A stretch of DNA of 5,881 nucleotides from Burkholderiaceae bacterium (GCA_022701965.1 JAKONL010000030.1:1-5881); one strand, 5' to 3'. Shown: positions 1 through 5,881, counted from the first letter of the stretch. Notes: a model not told the origin generated them from the letters alone. Numbers and translations are program-made.

Positions 1-738
1 GACGTCACCGTTCACGACGTTGAAGTCCTCGTCGCGCGCCTTCGGGCTCTGCGCGGCCCAGGCCAGGTGGCGGGCCAGCAGGCGGGCGTCGGTCATGTCG
101 GTCAGGCCTTCCCACTGCGCGGCGGAACCGGGGAAGACGAAGGGCTGTCCGCTGGCCCTGCACAGCGTCGCGTAGACGGCCAGCGTCACGCCCATGTTCA
201 TCGCGTTGCCCACCGCGTAGCCGATGATCGTGTGCGGGCGGTGCACGCTCCAGCCGAAACCGTGGCGCTCGGCGGCCTCGAACAGGCGGTCTTCCTGCGC
301 GTAGTAGAAGTTGTCGACCGGCTGGCGGCCCTGCTCCTCGCGGAACGGCGTCTGCGGCACGCTGCCGGTGCCGTAGGCCTCGAACGGACCGAGGTAGTGC
401 TTGAGCCCCGTCACGAGCGCCGCGTGGCCGCCGCGCAGCGACGGGCCGACCGCGTCCAGCACGTTCTGCACCATCGCGCCGTTGACGCGGATGTTCTCCT
501 TCTCGCTGGCCTGCCGCGCCCAGGCCGTGAAGAAGACCTGCTGCACGTCGAGACCGCGCAGCGCCGCGGCGAGCTGCGCCGGGTCGGTGAGGTCGGCCGT
601 GATCGGGATGCAGCCCGACGCGACCGGCGTGCGGCCGCGCGAGAGGCCGTGGACGGCCCAGCCATCGGTCAGGAGATGTTCGGAGAGTGCGTTGCCGATG
701 ACGCCGCTGACGCCGACGATGAGTGCTTTTTTGTTCAT
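1..738 (-). CDS. PRISE-like SDR oxidoreductase (progesterone 5-beta-reductase/iridoid synthase-like), partial at 3' end
   Basis: 246 residues are visible, starting at the ATG at 738 and running off the left edge with no stop; family members are about 350 residues, so roughly 100 C-terminal residues are missing. Seen: a Rossmann dinucleotide-binding motif GVSGVIG (residues 9-15), [11 protein letters not shown] (110-120) with Lys113, NFYYAQED (143-150), and [11 protein letters not shown] (164-174). These match the plant 5-beta-reductase motifs TGxKHYxGPFE and NFYYxxED. The Lys113 to Tyr145 spacing of 32 equals that of the plant catalytic Lys/Tyr pair as I recall it. Known for the family: NAD(P)H-dependent reduction of the C=C bond of enones. 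The bacterial substrate is unknown. A weak ribosome site (GGGA, 748-751) lies 9 bases before the ATG. The gene is 79 bases downstream of the regulator on the same strand, so co-transcription is plausible. An ATG at 743-745 is out of frame and gives only an arginine-rich shadow. Confidence 0.9.
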   Translation of the reverse strand, partial: MNKKALIVGVSGVIGNALSEHLLTDGWAVHGLSRGRTPVASGCIPITADLTDPAQLAAALRGLDVQQVFFTAWARQASEKENIRVNGAMVQNVLDAVGPSLRGGHAALVTGLKHYLGPFEAYGTGSVPQTPFREEQGRQPVDNFYYAQEDRLFEAAERHGFGWSVHRPHTIIGYAVGNAMNMGVTLAVYATLCRASGQPFVFPGSAAQWEGLTDMTDARLLARHLAWAAQSPKARDEDFNVVNGDV

Positions 739-817
739 CGCCCATGGTCCCACCGAGGCGTCAAGCCTGCAGGCGACTCGCCGCTTGGCCTTCGGCACCG
801 TGCGGTCGGCGCGGTCG

Positions 818-1411
818 TCACGTACCGGCGATGAGTTTCTGCACCAGTTCGGCGGTGGTCGCCGCCCGGTACTTGCGCATGAGCCGCGCACGATGCAGCT
901 CGACCGTGCGGTGGCTGATGCCGAACTCGCGCCCGATCTCCTTGGAGGTCAGCCCGCGCATCACCTGCGCGGCGACCTCGCGTTCGCGCGGCGTGAGCTC
1001 GCCCTGCGCCGAGCCGGCGGCCGCGGCCTTGGAAGCCCGGCGCGAACCGAGGTCTTCGAAGGTCCAGATGCCCGCCTCGTGCGGCGCTGCCCGATTGAGC
1101 GCGTGGCCCGAGACGTGGCACCAGAACGTGTCGCCGGCGAAGGCCCCGTGGAGGTCGCCGAGCCGGCGCATCATGCGGTTGTCCGCGTAGCGTCCGCTCG
1201 CGTTGAGCAGCGGCACCATGCGCCGGCCGATGCGCTCGAACTCGACCGCGCTCGGGTAGAGGACGCGGAACGACTGGCCCACCAGCATCTCGCGCGTGGC
1301 GCCGAACATCTCGCACAGCCTCTGGTTGCAGTCGAGCATGGTGCGCTCGCGCGAGAGCACCATGCCGACCGGCGCATGCTCGAAGGCGAGGCGGTAGTCG
1401 ATCGTCTCCAC
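818..1411 (-). CDS. PAS domain-LuxR-type HTH transcriptional regulator
   Basis: 197 residues from a GTG start. Residues about 7-125 form a PAS sensor domain ([12 protein letters not shown] near the N-terminus, a central [19 protein letters not shown], and a late strand GIWTFEDLG). A short Ala/Gly linker follows, then a GerE/LuxR helix-turn-helix at about 139-193: [22 protein letters not shown], with recognition helix region [15 protein letters not shown]. There is no receiver domain, so it is not a classical response regulator; the PAS pocket presumably binds a small ligand or cofactor, identity unknown. The GTG at 1411-1409 is chosen because GGAGA sits 4 bases upstream (1420-1416) and because the protein then begins at the PAS helix. 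An in-frame ATG at 1471 would add 20 residues, read through the palindrome at 1430-1453, and has no good ribosome site. The gene is divergent from the CoA-transferase operon, the usual layout for a local regulator. Confidence 0.92.
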   Translation of the reverse strand: METIDYRLAFEHAPVGMVLSRERTMLDCNQRLCEMFGATREMLVGQSFRVLYPSAVEFERIGRRMVPLLNASGRYADNRMMRRLGDLHGAFAGDTFWCHVSGHALNRAAPHEAGIWTFEDLGSRRASKAAAAGSAQGELTPREREVAAQVMRGLTSKEIGREFGISHRTVELHRARLMRKYRAATTAELVQKLIAGT

Positions 1412-1415
1412 GGGG

Positions 1416-1420
1416 TCTCC
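1416..1420 (-). promoter_or_regulatory. Ribosome binding site deciding the GTG start of the PAS-LuxR regulator
   Basis: On the minus strand GGAGA is followed by CCCC and then the GTG at 1411. This is the only good Shine-Dalgarno match near the 5' end of the regulator and supports the GTG over the upstream in-frame ATG at 1471. The ATG at 1422-1420 overlaps this site but opens a different, non-conserved frame. Confidence 0.65.
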
Positions 1421-1429
1421 ATTACGAAT

Positions 1430-1453
1430 TACTACGTACGCGGGTACGTAGTA
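1430..1453. promoter_or_regulatory. Perfect inverted repeat, candidate operator of the divergent promoter region
   Basis: TACTACGTAC (1430-1439) and GTACGTAGTA (1444-1453) are exact reverse complements around the 4-base centre GCGG. Each arm holds the self-complementary hexamer TACGTA (1433-1438 and 1445-1450), spaced 12 bases start to start. The repeat is noticeably more AT-rich than its surroundings and lies in the 81-bp gap between the regulator and the first CoA-transferase gene. LuxR-type HTH proteins bind DNA as dimers at dyad sites, so the adjacent regulator is the natural candidate ligand; this is inference. TAGTAT (1449-1454) could be a weak -10 element for the plus strand overlapping the right arm, but no convincing -35 is visible, which would suit an activator-dependent promoter. 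Confidence 0.7.
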
Positions 1454-1478
1454 TCGTTTCGGGCGTTCCACAACCTCC

Positions 1479-1483
1479 GAGGA
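1479..1483 (+). promoter_or_regulatory. Ribosome binding site of the CoA-transferase subunit A gene
   Basis: GAGGA lies 9 bases upstream of the ATG at 1493. It fixes the start of subunit A at MANKIYSS, in line with the family, although the reading frame stays open far upstream. Confidence 0.7.
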
Positions 1484-1492
1484 TCACGACCC

Positions 1493-2308
1493 ATGGCCAA
1501 CAAGATCTATTCCTCCGCCGACGAGGCGCTCAAGGGCGTCGTCGCCGACGGGCAGACGCTCGCCGTCGGCGGCTTCGGCCTCTGCGGCATTCCCGAAGCG
1601 CTGATCGACGCGCTGCACGACTCCGGCGTCAAGAACCTGACCTGTGTCTCCAACAACGCGGGCGTCGACGGCTTCGGTCTCGGCAAGCTGCTCGGCACGC
1701 GCCAGATCAGGAAGATGGTCGCGAGCTACGTCGGCGAGAACAAGGAGTTCGAGCGCCAGTACCTGGCCGGCGAACTCGAGCTCGAATTCACGCCGCAGGG
1801 CACGCTGGCAGAGAAGCTGCGCGCGGGCGGCGCCGGCATCCCGGCCTTCTTCACCAAGACCGGCGTCGGCACGCAGGTGGCGGAAGGCAAGGAACTGCGC
1901 GAGTTCGACGGCGAGACCTACGTGATGGAACGCTCGATCGTGCCCGACGTGGCGCTGGTCAAGGCCGATGTCGCCGACAAGTCGGGCAACCTGCGCTTCC
2001 GGCTGACGGCGCGCAACTTCAATCCCGCCGCCGCGATGGCCGGCAAGGTGTGCATCGCCGAGGTCGAGCGGATCGTCGAGACCGGCGAACTCGCCCCCGA
2101 CGACATCCACCTGCCGGGTATCTACGTGCACCGCATCGTGCTCAACGCCAACCCCGAGAAGCGCATCGAGAAGCGCACCGTGAGCGCCGCGGCGCCGGTC
2201 GACGTCGAGGCCGCCAAGGTCGAGGCGCAGGCCGTGATCGCCCAGGCCGCCGTCGTCGACGAGCTTCCCGTGCCGACCGTGCCCGCCAACCACATTCAAG
2301 GAGACTGA
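1493..2308 (+). CDS. scoA: 3-oxoacid CoA-transferase subunit A (ScoA type, family I)
   Basis: 271 residues. This is the alpha subunit of a family I CoA-transferase; succinyl-CoA:3-oxoacid CoA-transferases move CoA from succinyl-CoA to acetoacetate or a related 3-oxoacid in the cytoplasm. Seen: the family signature [16 protein letters not shown] (19-34), SNNAG (53-57), [13 protein letters not shown] (78-90), the glycine-rich [16 protein letters not shown] (112-127), and LTARNFNP in the second half. The conserved core ends around [11 protein letters not shown] (to about residue 230). The remaining 41 residues are an Ala/Val/Pro-rich tail; family members are usually about 235 residues, so this is a C-terminal extension. 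The catalytic glutamate lies in the partner subunit, which starts 1 base after this stop. Exact substrate (acetoacetate, 3-oxoadipate or other) cannot be fixed from sequence; the SCOT-type call is favoured over PcaI or AtoD by overall motif style. Confidence 0.93.
   Translation: MANKIYSSADEALKGVVADGQTLAVGGFGLCGIPEALIDALHDSGVKNLTCVSNNAGVDGFGLGKLLGTRQIRKMVASYVGENKEFERQYLAGELELEFTPQGTLAEKLRAGGAGIPAFFTKTGVGTQVAEGKELREFDGETYVMERSIVPDVALVKADVADKSGNLRFRLTARNFNPAAAMAGKVCIAEVERIVETGELAPDDIHLPGIYVHRIVLNANPEKRIEKRTVSAAAPVDVEAAKVEAQAVIAQAAVVDELPVPTVPANHIQGD
2298..2303 (+). promoter_or_regulatory. Ribosome binding site of the CoA-transferase subunit B gene
   Basis: AAGGAG sits inside the last codons of subunit A, 6 bases before the ATG at 2310. 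This near-consensus site would give efficient, probably balanced synthesis of the two subunits. Confidence 0.8.
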
Positions 2309-2309
2309 G

Positions 2310-2948
2310 ATGCCCTGGACCCAGGATCAGATGGCCGCGCGCGCGGCGCAGGAACTCGAAGACGGCTTTTACGTGAACCTCGGCATCGGCATCCCGACGC
2401 TGGTGGCGAACTTCGTCGGCGACAAGGAAGTCTGGCTGCAGAGCGAGAACGGCATGCTTGGCATCGGCGCCTTCCCGACCGAGGACGCGGTCGACGCCGA
2501 CCTCATCAACGCCGGCAAGCAGACCGTCACCACCATTCCCGGCAGCGCCATCTTCGGCAGCCACGACAGCTTCGCGATGATCCGCGGCGGCAAGATCAAC
2601 CTGTCGATCCTCGGCGCGATGCAGGTCAGCGAGAAGGGCGACCTGGCCAACTGGATGATCCCCGGCAAGATGGTCAAGGGCATGGGCGGCGCGATGGACC
2701 TGGTGGCCGGCGTCAAGCGCGTGATCGTGCTGATGGAGCATGTCGCCCGCAAGAAGGACGGCACCGAGGACATGAAGATCCTGCCCGAGTGCACCCTGCC
2801 GCTGACCGGCGTCGGCGTGGTCGACCGGATCATCACCGACCTCGCGGTGCTGGACGTGACGCCCGAGGGGCTGAAGGTGGTGGAGCTGGCCGACGGCGTG
2901 AGCTTCGAGGCGCTGCAGGCGAAGACGGGCGTGACGCTGGTGCGCTGA
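2310..2948 (+). CDS. scoB: 3-oxoacid CoA-transferase subunit B (ScoB type, family I)
   Basis: 212 residues, a normal length for the family. This is the beta subunit carrying the active site. LQSENGMLG (43-51) matches the family I signature [LF]-[HQ]-S-E-N-G, with Glu46 as the expected catalytic residue that forms the glutamyl-CoA thioester intermediate (known for the family). The N-terminus [16 protein letters not shown] followed by [17 protein letters not shown] (18-34) is typical of Sco[20 protein letters not shown] and a C-terminal [20 protein letters not shown] follow and are also characteristic. It forms a heteromer with the upstream subunit A. Only 1 base separates it from the A stop and 2 bases separate its stop from the next ATG, so the three genes are almost certainly one transcript. 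Nothing is missing or disrupted. Confidence 0.95.
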   Translation: MPWTQDQMAARAAQELEDGFYVNLGIGIPTLVANFVGDKEVWLQSENGMLGIGAFPTEDAVDADLINAGKQTVTTIPGSAIFGSHDSFAMIRGGKINLSILGAMQVSEKGDLANWMIPGKMVKGMGGAMDLVAGVKRVIVLMEHVARKKDGTEDMKILPECTLPLTGVGVVDRIITDLAVLDVTPEGLKVVELADGVSFEALQAKTGVTLVR

Positions 2949-2950
2949 CC

Positions 2951-4393
2951 ATGTCCGGCAACTCCGCGCCCGCCGACGTCCTCGCCGACCTCTGGGCGAG
3001 GGGGGGTCTGCCGGCCGAAGCGCTCGCGCAGGCCAGGCTCACCGGTGCCGACCCGGTATTTCCATCGTCGTTCCCGGTCGGCACCGCCGCGCAGACCACG
3101 GTCGCGGCGGCAGCGCTCGCCGCCTGCGAACTCGGCCATCTGCGCGGCATGCCGCGGCAGCGCGTCGAGGTCGACATGACGGCCGCTGCGGTCGAGGCGA
3201 CCGGCTGGTTCAGCCTCGACGGCGTCGCGCCGGAACTCTGGGACGCGTGCTCCGGCCTCTACCGCTGCGCCGACGGCCATGTGCGCATCCATGCCAACTT
3301 CGCGCACCATCGCGAAGGCGCGCTGCGACTGCTGGGTCTCGATCCGGCGAAGGCGAAGCGTGCCGATGTCGAGACCGCGCTGCTCGGCTGGCGCGCGCTC
3401 GACTTCGAGAACGCCGCCGCCGAGCGCGGCCTCGTCGCGACAGCGCTGCGCGGCTTCGACGACTGGGACGCGACGCCGCAAGGCCAGGCCTTGAGGACGC
3501 AGCCGCTGTTCACGATCGAGCGCACCGGCGACGCGCCGCCCCTTCGACTGCCCGCGCTGGCCGCCGAAGACCTGACGCGGCCGCTCGCCGGCGCGCGCGT
3601 GCTCGACCTCACGCGCATTCTGGCCGGCCCGGTCGGCGGGCGCACGCTGGCCGCCTACGGCGCCGACGTGATGCTCGTGAATTCGCCATCGCTGCCCAAC
3701 ATCGCGGCCATCGCCGACACGAGCCGCGGCAAGCTGTCGGCGCTGGCCGACCTGCGCACCGGGGAGGGCCGCGACGCGCTGCAGCGGCTGACCGCCGGCG
3801 CCCACGTCTTCGTGCAGGGCTACCGGCCGGGCGGCCTCGACGAACTGGGTTTCGGCGCGCAGGCCGTGGCGCGACAGCGGCCCGGCATCGTCCATGTCTC
3901 GCTCAGCGCGTACGGCACGCAGGGCCCGTGGGCCGGGCGCCGCGGCTTCGACTCGCTGGTGCAGACGGCGATGGGCTTCAACCGTGCCGAGGGCGAAGCG
4001 GCGGGCGACGGCCGGCCGCGCCCGATGCCCATGCAGATCCTCGACGAGGCGACCGGCTACCTGATCGCCTTCTGCAGCGCCGTCGCACTGTGCCGCCAGC
4101 AGCGCGAGGGTGGCAGCTGGGAAGTCAGGCTGTCGCTGGCGCAGACCGCGCAGTGGCTGCGCGGCCTGGATCGCGTGCCGCACGGCCTCGCGACGCCGGT
4201 CCCCGACCGCGAGCCGTATCTGGAAACCGAGGCATCGGGATTCGGGCTTCTTCGCGCGGTGCGCCACGGCGCCGTCATCGGCGTCGGCGCGAACGCCTCC
4301 GTCCGGCTGCGGCCTTCGATGCCGCCCGGCAGCCATCCGCCGTGCTGGCCGTCCCCGGATTCCGGCACGGACCATGCGTGCCAACCCTCATGA
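2951..4393 (+). CDS. Family III (CaiB/BaiF) CoA-transferase with fused or duplicated architecture
   Basis: 480 residues, longer than the usual 380-430. Family III enzymes transfer CoA between an acyl-CoA and a free carboxylic acid through an aspartyl-CoA intermediate. Residues 211-480 hold the usual N-terminal family half: PLAGARVLDLTRILAGP (211-227), RGKLSALADLR, VQGYRPGGLDELGFG, SLSAYGTQGPWAGRRGFDSLVQ, then ILDEATGY with Asp365 aligning with the catalytic Asp, and GSWEVRLSLAQT. Residues 1-210 instead resemble the C-terminal half of a CaiB protein, including QRVEVDMTAAAVEA (70-83) and GLYRCADGHVRIHANF (102-117). The Asp-equivalent position of this first segment appears to be Gly44. The start is 2 bases after subunit B and has no clear Shine-Dalgarno site, suggesting translational coupling. 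A run of seven G (3000-3006) lies near codons 17-19. Substrate is unknown; the partner CoA-transferase suggests acyl-CoA or 3-oxoacid metabolism. Confidence 0.9.
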   Translation: MSGNSAPADVLADLWARGGLPAEALAQARLTGADPVFPSSFPVGTAAQTTVAAAALAACELGHLRGMPRQRVEVDMTAAAVEATGWFSLDGVAPELWDACSGLYRCADGHVRIHANFAHHREGALRLLGLDPAKAKRADVETALLGWRALDFENAAAERGLVATALRGFDDWDATPQGQALRTQPLFTIERTGDAPPLRLPALAAEDLTRPLAGARVLDLTRILAGPVGGRTLAAYGADVMLVNSPSLPNIAAIADTSRGKLSALADLRTGEGRDALQRLTAGAHVFVQGYRPGGLDELGFGAQAVARQRPGIVHVSLSAYGTQGPWAGRRGFDSLVQTAMGFNRAEGEAAGDGRPRPMPMQILDEATGYLIAFCSAVALCRQQREGGSWEVRLSLAQTAQWLRGLDRVPHGLATPVPDREPYLETEASGFGLLRAVRHGAVIGVGANASVRLRPSMPPGSHPPCWPSPDSGTDHACQPS

Positions 4394-4923
4394 AAAAACA
4401 ACGCGACCCGCTATCCTCGACGCCGCTGCTGCGCGTGGCCGCCAGTTCGGTGCACGGACTCGGCGCCTACGCGACCCGCGACCTGCCTGCAGATACCTTC
4501 CTCGGTCTCTACGAAGGCCGGCGCTACAGCGCCGAGCAGGTCGCGGCCAAGGACTGGAACAACCAGCTGACCTACCTCTTCAAGCTGTCGAACGGCGAGA
4601 CCATCGACGGCGGCAAGGGCGGCAACGGCACGCGGCACCTCAACCATTCGTGCGAGCCGAACTGCGATGCGGTCGAGGACTACGACGAGGCCGGCCGGCT
4701 GCTCCTGCGTTTCCAGACGCTGGTCGCGGTCGAGGCCGGAGACGAACTCTTCATCGACTACTGCCTGACGGCCGACGACGATTCGACCGCCGCCGACTAC
4801 CCATGCCATTGCGGCTCGGCCGAGTGCCGCGGCACCCTGCTCGCGCCGGCGAAGGACAAGGACGAAGCCTCGCCGGACGTGCCCGCGGACCCGTTGTCGG
4901 ACCTGCCTTTCGCCCGCGACTGA
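4390..4923 (+). CDS. SET-domain protein lysine methyltransferase with post-SET zinc site
   Basis: 177 residues. SET enzymes transfer a methyl group from S-adenosylmethionine to protein lysines. Seen in order: an N-terminal SET strand region SSVHGLGAYATRDLPADTFL (19-38), GLYEGRRYS, then NHSCEPNC (85-92), the GDELFIDY motif (117-124) with the expected catalytic Tyr124, and a post-SET segment CHCGSAECRG (139-148). Cys88 with Cys139, Cys141 and Cys146 makes up the four-cysteine zinc site known from SUV39/Dim-5-type enzymes. There is no pre-SET domain. The last 25 or so residues are Asp/Pro-rich and probably disordered. Its ATG overlaps the preceding stop as ATGA and has no ribosome site of its own, so translation is likely coupled to the CoA-transferase. 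The target in a bacterium is unknown; ribosomal, nucleoid or metabolic proteins are possible. Not similar to Rubisco-type methyltransferases in length. Confidence 0.92.
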   Translation: MKKQRDPLSSTPLLRVAASSVHGLGAYATRDLPADTFLGLYEGRRYSAEQVAAKDWNNQLTYLFKLSNGETIDGGKGGNGTRHLNHSCEPNCDAVEDYDEAGRLLLRFQTLVAVEAGDELFIDYCLTADDDSTAADYPCHCGSAECRGTLLAPAKDKDEASPDVPADPLSDLPFARD

Positions 4924-4939
4924 AGCGCGTTTTCGCGCT
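4924..4939 (+). terminator. Weak hairpin after the SET gene, possible terminator
   Basis: AGCGCG (4924-4929) and CGCGCT (4934-4939) are exact complements around a TTTT loop, directly after the stop codon of the SET gene. The following bases (ATTCCCTTCG) are only partly T-rich, so intrinsic termination would be inefficient. It may mark the end of the CoA-transferase operon or only stabilise the 3' end of the transcript. Confidence 0.35.
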
Positions 4940-4973
4940 ATTCCCTTCGTCGCGCTCGCGCCGGTGAAGCGGC

Positions 4974-4979
4974 TATAAA
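4974..4979 (+). promoter_or_regulatory. Possible -10 element upstream of the DUF4011-like gene
   Basis: TATAAA stands out in GC-rich sequence 10 bases before the ATG at 4990. A start of transcription about 7 bases downstream would leave a leader of only a few bases or none, which fits the absence of any Shine-Dalgarno site in front of this gene. No convincing -35 is seen at the right distance, so this remains tentative. Confidence 0.3.
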
Positions 4980-4989
4980 CGTCCCTCCA

Positions 4990-5881
4990 ATGGACAACCA
5001 GGCCGACTTCATCGCATCCCCCGATTCGCCCGAAAACACGCCGCAGGACGATCCTCCTCCCGTCGTCATCGAGGTCGCCGCAGACGCCACGCTCGGCTAC
5101 GCCTCCATCCAGAACGCGGTCCCCGTGCTGCGATCGATGTCGATCACCAACGGCGGCATCGCGCCGCTTTCGAACGTCGAGGTGCGCATTGCCTGCAACC
5201 CGCCGTTCGCCGAACGCATCACGCTGCGCTTCGACCGCCTGGCCGCCGGCGAGACACGCCGCATCGCGCCGCTCGACCTGCGTCCCGACCACGCATGGCT
5301 CGCCGATCTCCAGGAGTCGGTGCGCGCGTCGATCGAGGTCGACGTATCGGCCGCCGGTGTCGACGTGGCGCGCACGACGCGGCCGGTCGAAGTGCTCGCC
5401 TACGACCAGTGGGCCGGCACGCGGGCCCTGCCCGAACTGCTCGCGGCGTTCTGCATGCCCAACAACCCGGCCGTCGACATGCTGATGGGCAAGGCCTCGG
5501 CGCTGCTGCGTTCGGCGCATGCCGAGCTGTCGATGAGCGGCTATCAGGCCAGGAGCCGCGACACCGTCTGGAAGCAGGTCTCGGCGATCTACGGCACCGT
5601 CGCCGCCGAGGAGCTGCAGTACGCCGAACCGCCCGCGTCGTTCGGCGACGACGGCCAGAAGATCCGCACGCCCGACCGGGTTCTCGCGCACCGCGTCGCG
5701 ACCTGCCTGGATCTGGCGATGCTGTTCGCCTCGGCCTTCGAGCAGGCCGGATTGCGCCCCGTGGTGCTGTTGAAGGAAGGCCATGCCTGGGTCGGCGTCT
5801 GGCTTCACGCCACCTGCTTTCCCGATCCGCTGACCGACGACGTGCAGGCCGTGCGCAAGCGGGTCGACAGCGGCGAGCTGC
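4990..5881 (+). CDS. N-terminal part of a large DUF4011-type helicase protein with a transglutaminase-like region (partial)
   Basis: 297 complete codons are visible before the right edge, with no stop. Residues 1-24 are an acidic, Pro-rich leader. Residues about 25-135 look like a beta-sandwich (SITNGGIAPLSNVEVRI, then CNPPFAERITLRFDRL). EVLAYDQWAG (about 134-143) and MPNNP (156-160) follow. Residues about 165-297 resemble a transglutaminase-like fold: ATCLDLAMLFAS with Cys239, GHAWVGVW with His265, and FPDPL with Asp279, 14 residues after the His. I recognise this arrangement from the N-termini of very long (well over 1,000 residues) bacterial proteins carrying DUF4011, a superfamily 1 helicase and DUF3320; those later domains are outside the window, so the full identity is inference. 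Some DUF4011-helicase proteins have been nominated as antiphage defence proteins. The start is the ATG at 4990; no ribosome site is visible. The 66-base gap from the SET gene suggests a separate transcription unit. Confidence 0.75.
   Translation, partial: MDNQADFIASPDSPENTPQDDPPPVVIEVAADATLGYASIQNAVPVLRSMSITNGGIAPLSNVEVRIACNPPFAERITLRFDRLAAGETRRIAPLDLRPDHAWLADLQESVRASIEVDVSAAGVDVARTTRPVEVLAYDQWAGTRALPELLAAFCMPNNPAVDMLMGKASALLRSAHAELSMSGYQARSRDTVWKQVSAIYGTVAAEELQYAEPPASFGDDGQKIRTPDRVLAHRVATCLDLAMLFASAFEQAGLRPVVLLKEGHAWVGVWLHATCFPDPLTDDVQAVRKRVDSGEL

Noticed and set aside
5..745. Long open frame on the minus strand, arginine-rich, overlapping the SDR gene
   Set aside because: Its composition is a frame-shifted shadow of the SDR gene; the neighbouring frame carries clear Rossmann and catalytic motifs and starts at 738.
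772..782. Short inverted repeat GGCGA-C-TCGCC between regulator and SDR
   Set aside because: Five-base arms with a one-base centre and no T-tract are too weak to call a terminator or operator in this GC-rich context.
401..1492. Upstream extension of the subunit A reading frame
   Set aside because: This part is antisense to the SDR and regulator genes and has no recognisable domain; the family start and the GAGGA ribosome site put the true start at 1493.
3000..3006. Run of seven G near the start of the family III CoA-transferase, possible phase-variation tract or frameshift
   Set aside because: The frame is open and family-like on both sides, and a seven-base run in GC-rich coding sequence is not by itself evidence of phase variation.
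2369..4384. 671-residue open frame on the minus strand opposite the CoA-transferase genes
   Set aside because: Long antisense frames are common in GC-rich genes; the translation is low in complexity and shows no domain, while the plus strand has complete conserved proteins.
4248..4393. Possible frameshift at the C-terminus of the family III CoA-transferase
   Set aside because: The terminal motif RPSMPPGSHPP, expected near the end of this subgroup, stays in the same frame and the gene closes in an ATGA overlap with its neighbour.
4411..5808. 465-residue open frame on the minus strand across the SET and DUF4011-like genes
   Set aside because: It spans two plus-strand genes and their gap, has no recognisable motif, and is explained by codon-position GC bias.

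Overview
The window is GC-rich, densely packed bacterial DNA. Gene content and protein style suggest a betaproteobacterium of the order Burkholderiales, probably Comamonadaceae-like (Variovorax or a relative). That placement rests on recognising the protein families, not on a search. There are seven protein-coding genes, two of them cut by the window edges. I see no RNA genes, insertion sequences or CRISPR arrays, and no gene-free stretch longer than about 80 bases.

Left arm, minus strand (1-1411): a PAS-LuxR type transcriptional regulator starts at a GTG at 1411. It is followed 79 bases later by an NAD(P)H-dependent SDR of the progesterone 5-beta-reductase/iridoid synthase-like (PRISE) group, which runs off the left edge.

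Divergent control region (1412-1492): 81 bp lie between the regulator and the first plus-strand gene. They hold a perfect inverted repeat with 10-bp arms and a 4-bp centre, containing two TACGTA hexamers. It is the best operator candidate for the adjacent regulator.

Right arm, plus strand (1493-4923): a tightly packed four-gene operon. It encodes the A and B subunits of a family I 3-oxoacid CoA-transferase (ScoA/ScoB type), then a family III (CaiB/BaiF) CoA-transferase with a duplicated or permuted architecture, then a small SET-domain protein lysine methyltransferase whose start overlaps the preceding stop (ATGA). The first two genes have good Shine-Dalgarno sites. The last two do not, and probably depend on translational coupling.

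Right edge (4990 onward): a separate gene encodes the N-terminus of what looks like a very large DUF4011/DUF3320-type helicase protein. The visible part is a beta-sandwich-like region followed by a transglutaminase-like Cys-His-Asp region.

Working model: the PAS-LuxR regulator senses an unknown signal and controls a divergent acyl-CoA metabolism unit through the palindrome. ScoAB would activate or recycle 3-oxoacids using succinyl-CoA, the family III enzyme would move CoA to or from a further carboxylic acid, and the reductase would act on an enone or ketone. The SET protein is an odd passenger in such an operon. The right-hand giant gene is probably an independent unit with possible links to genome defence.
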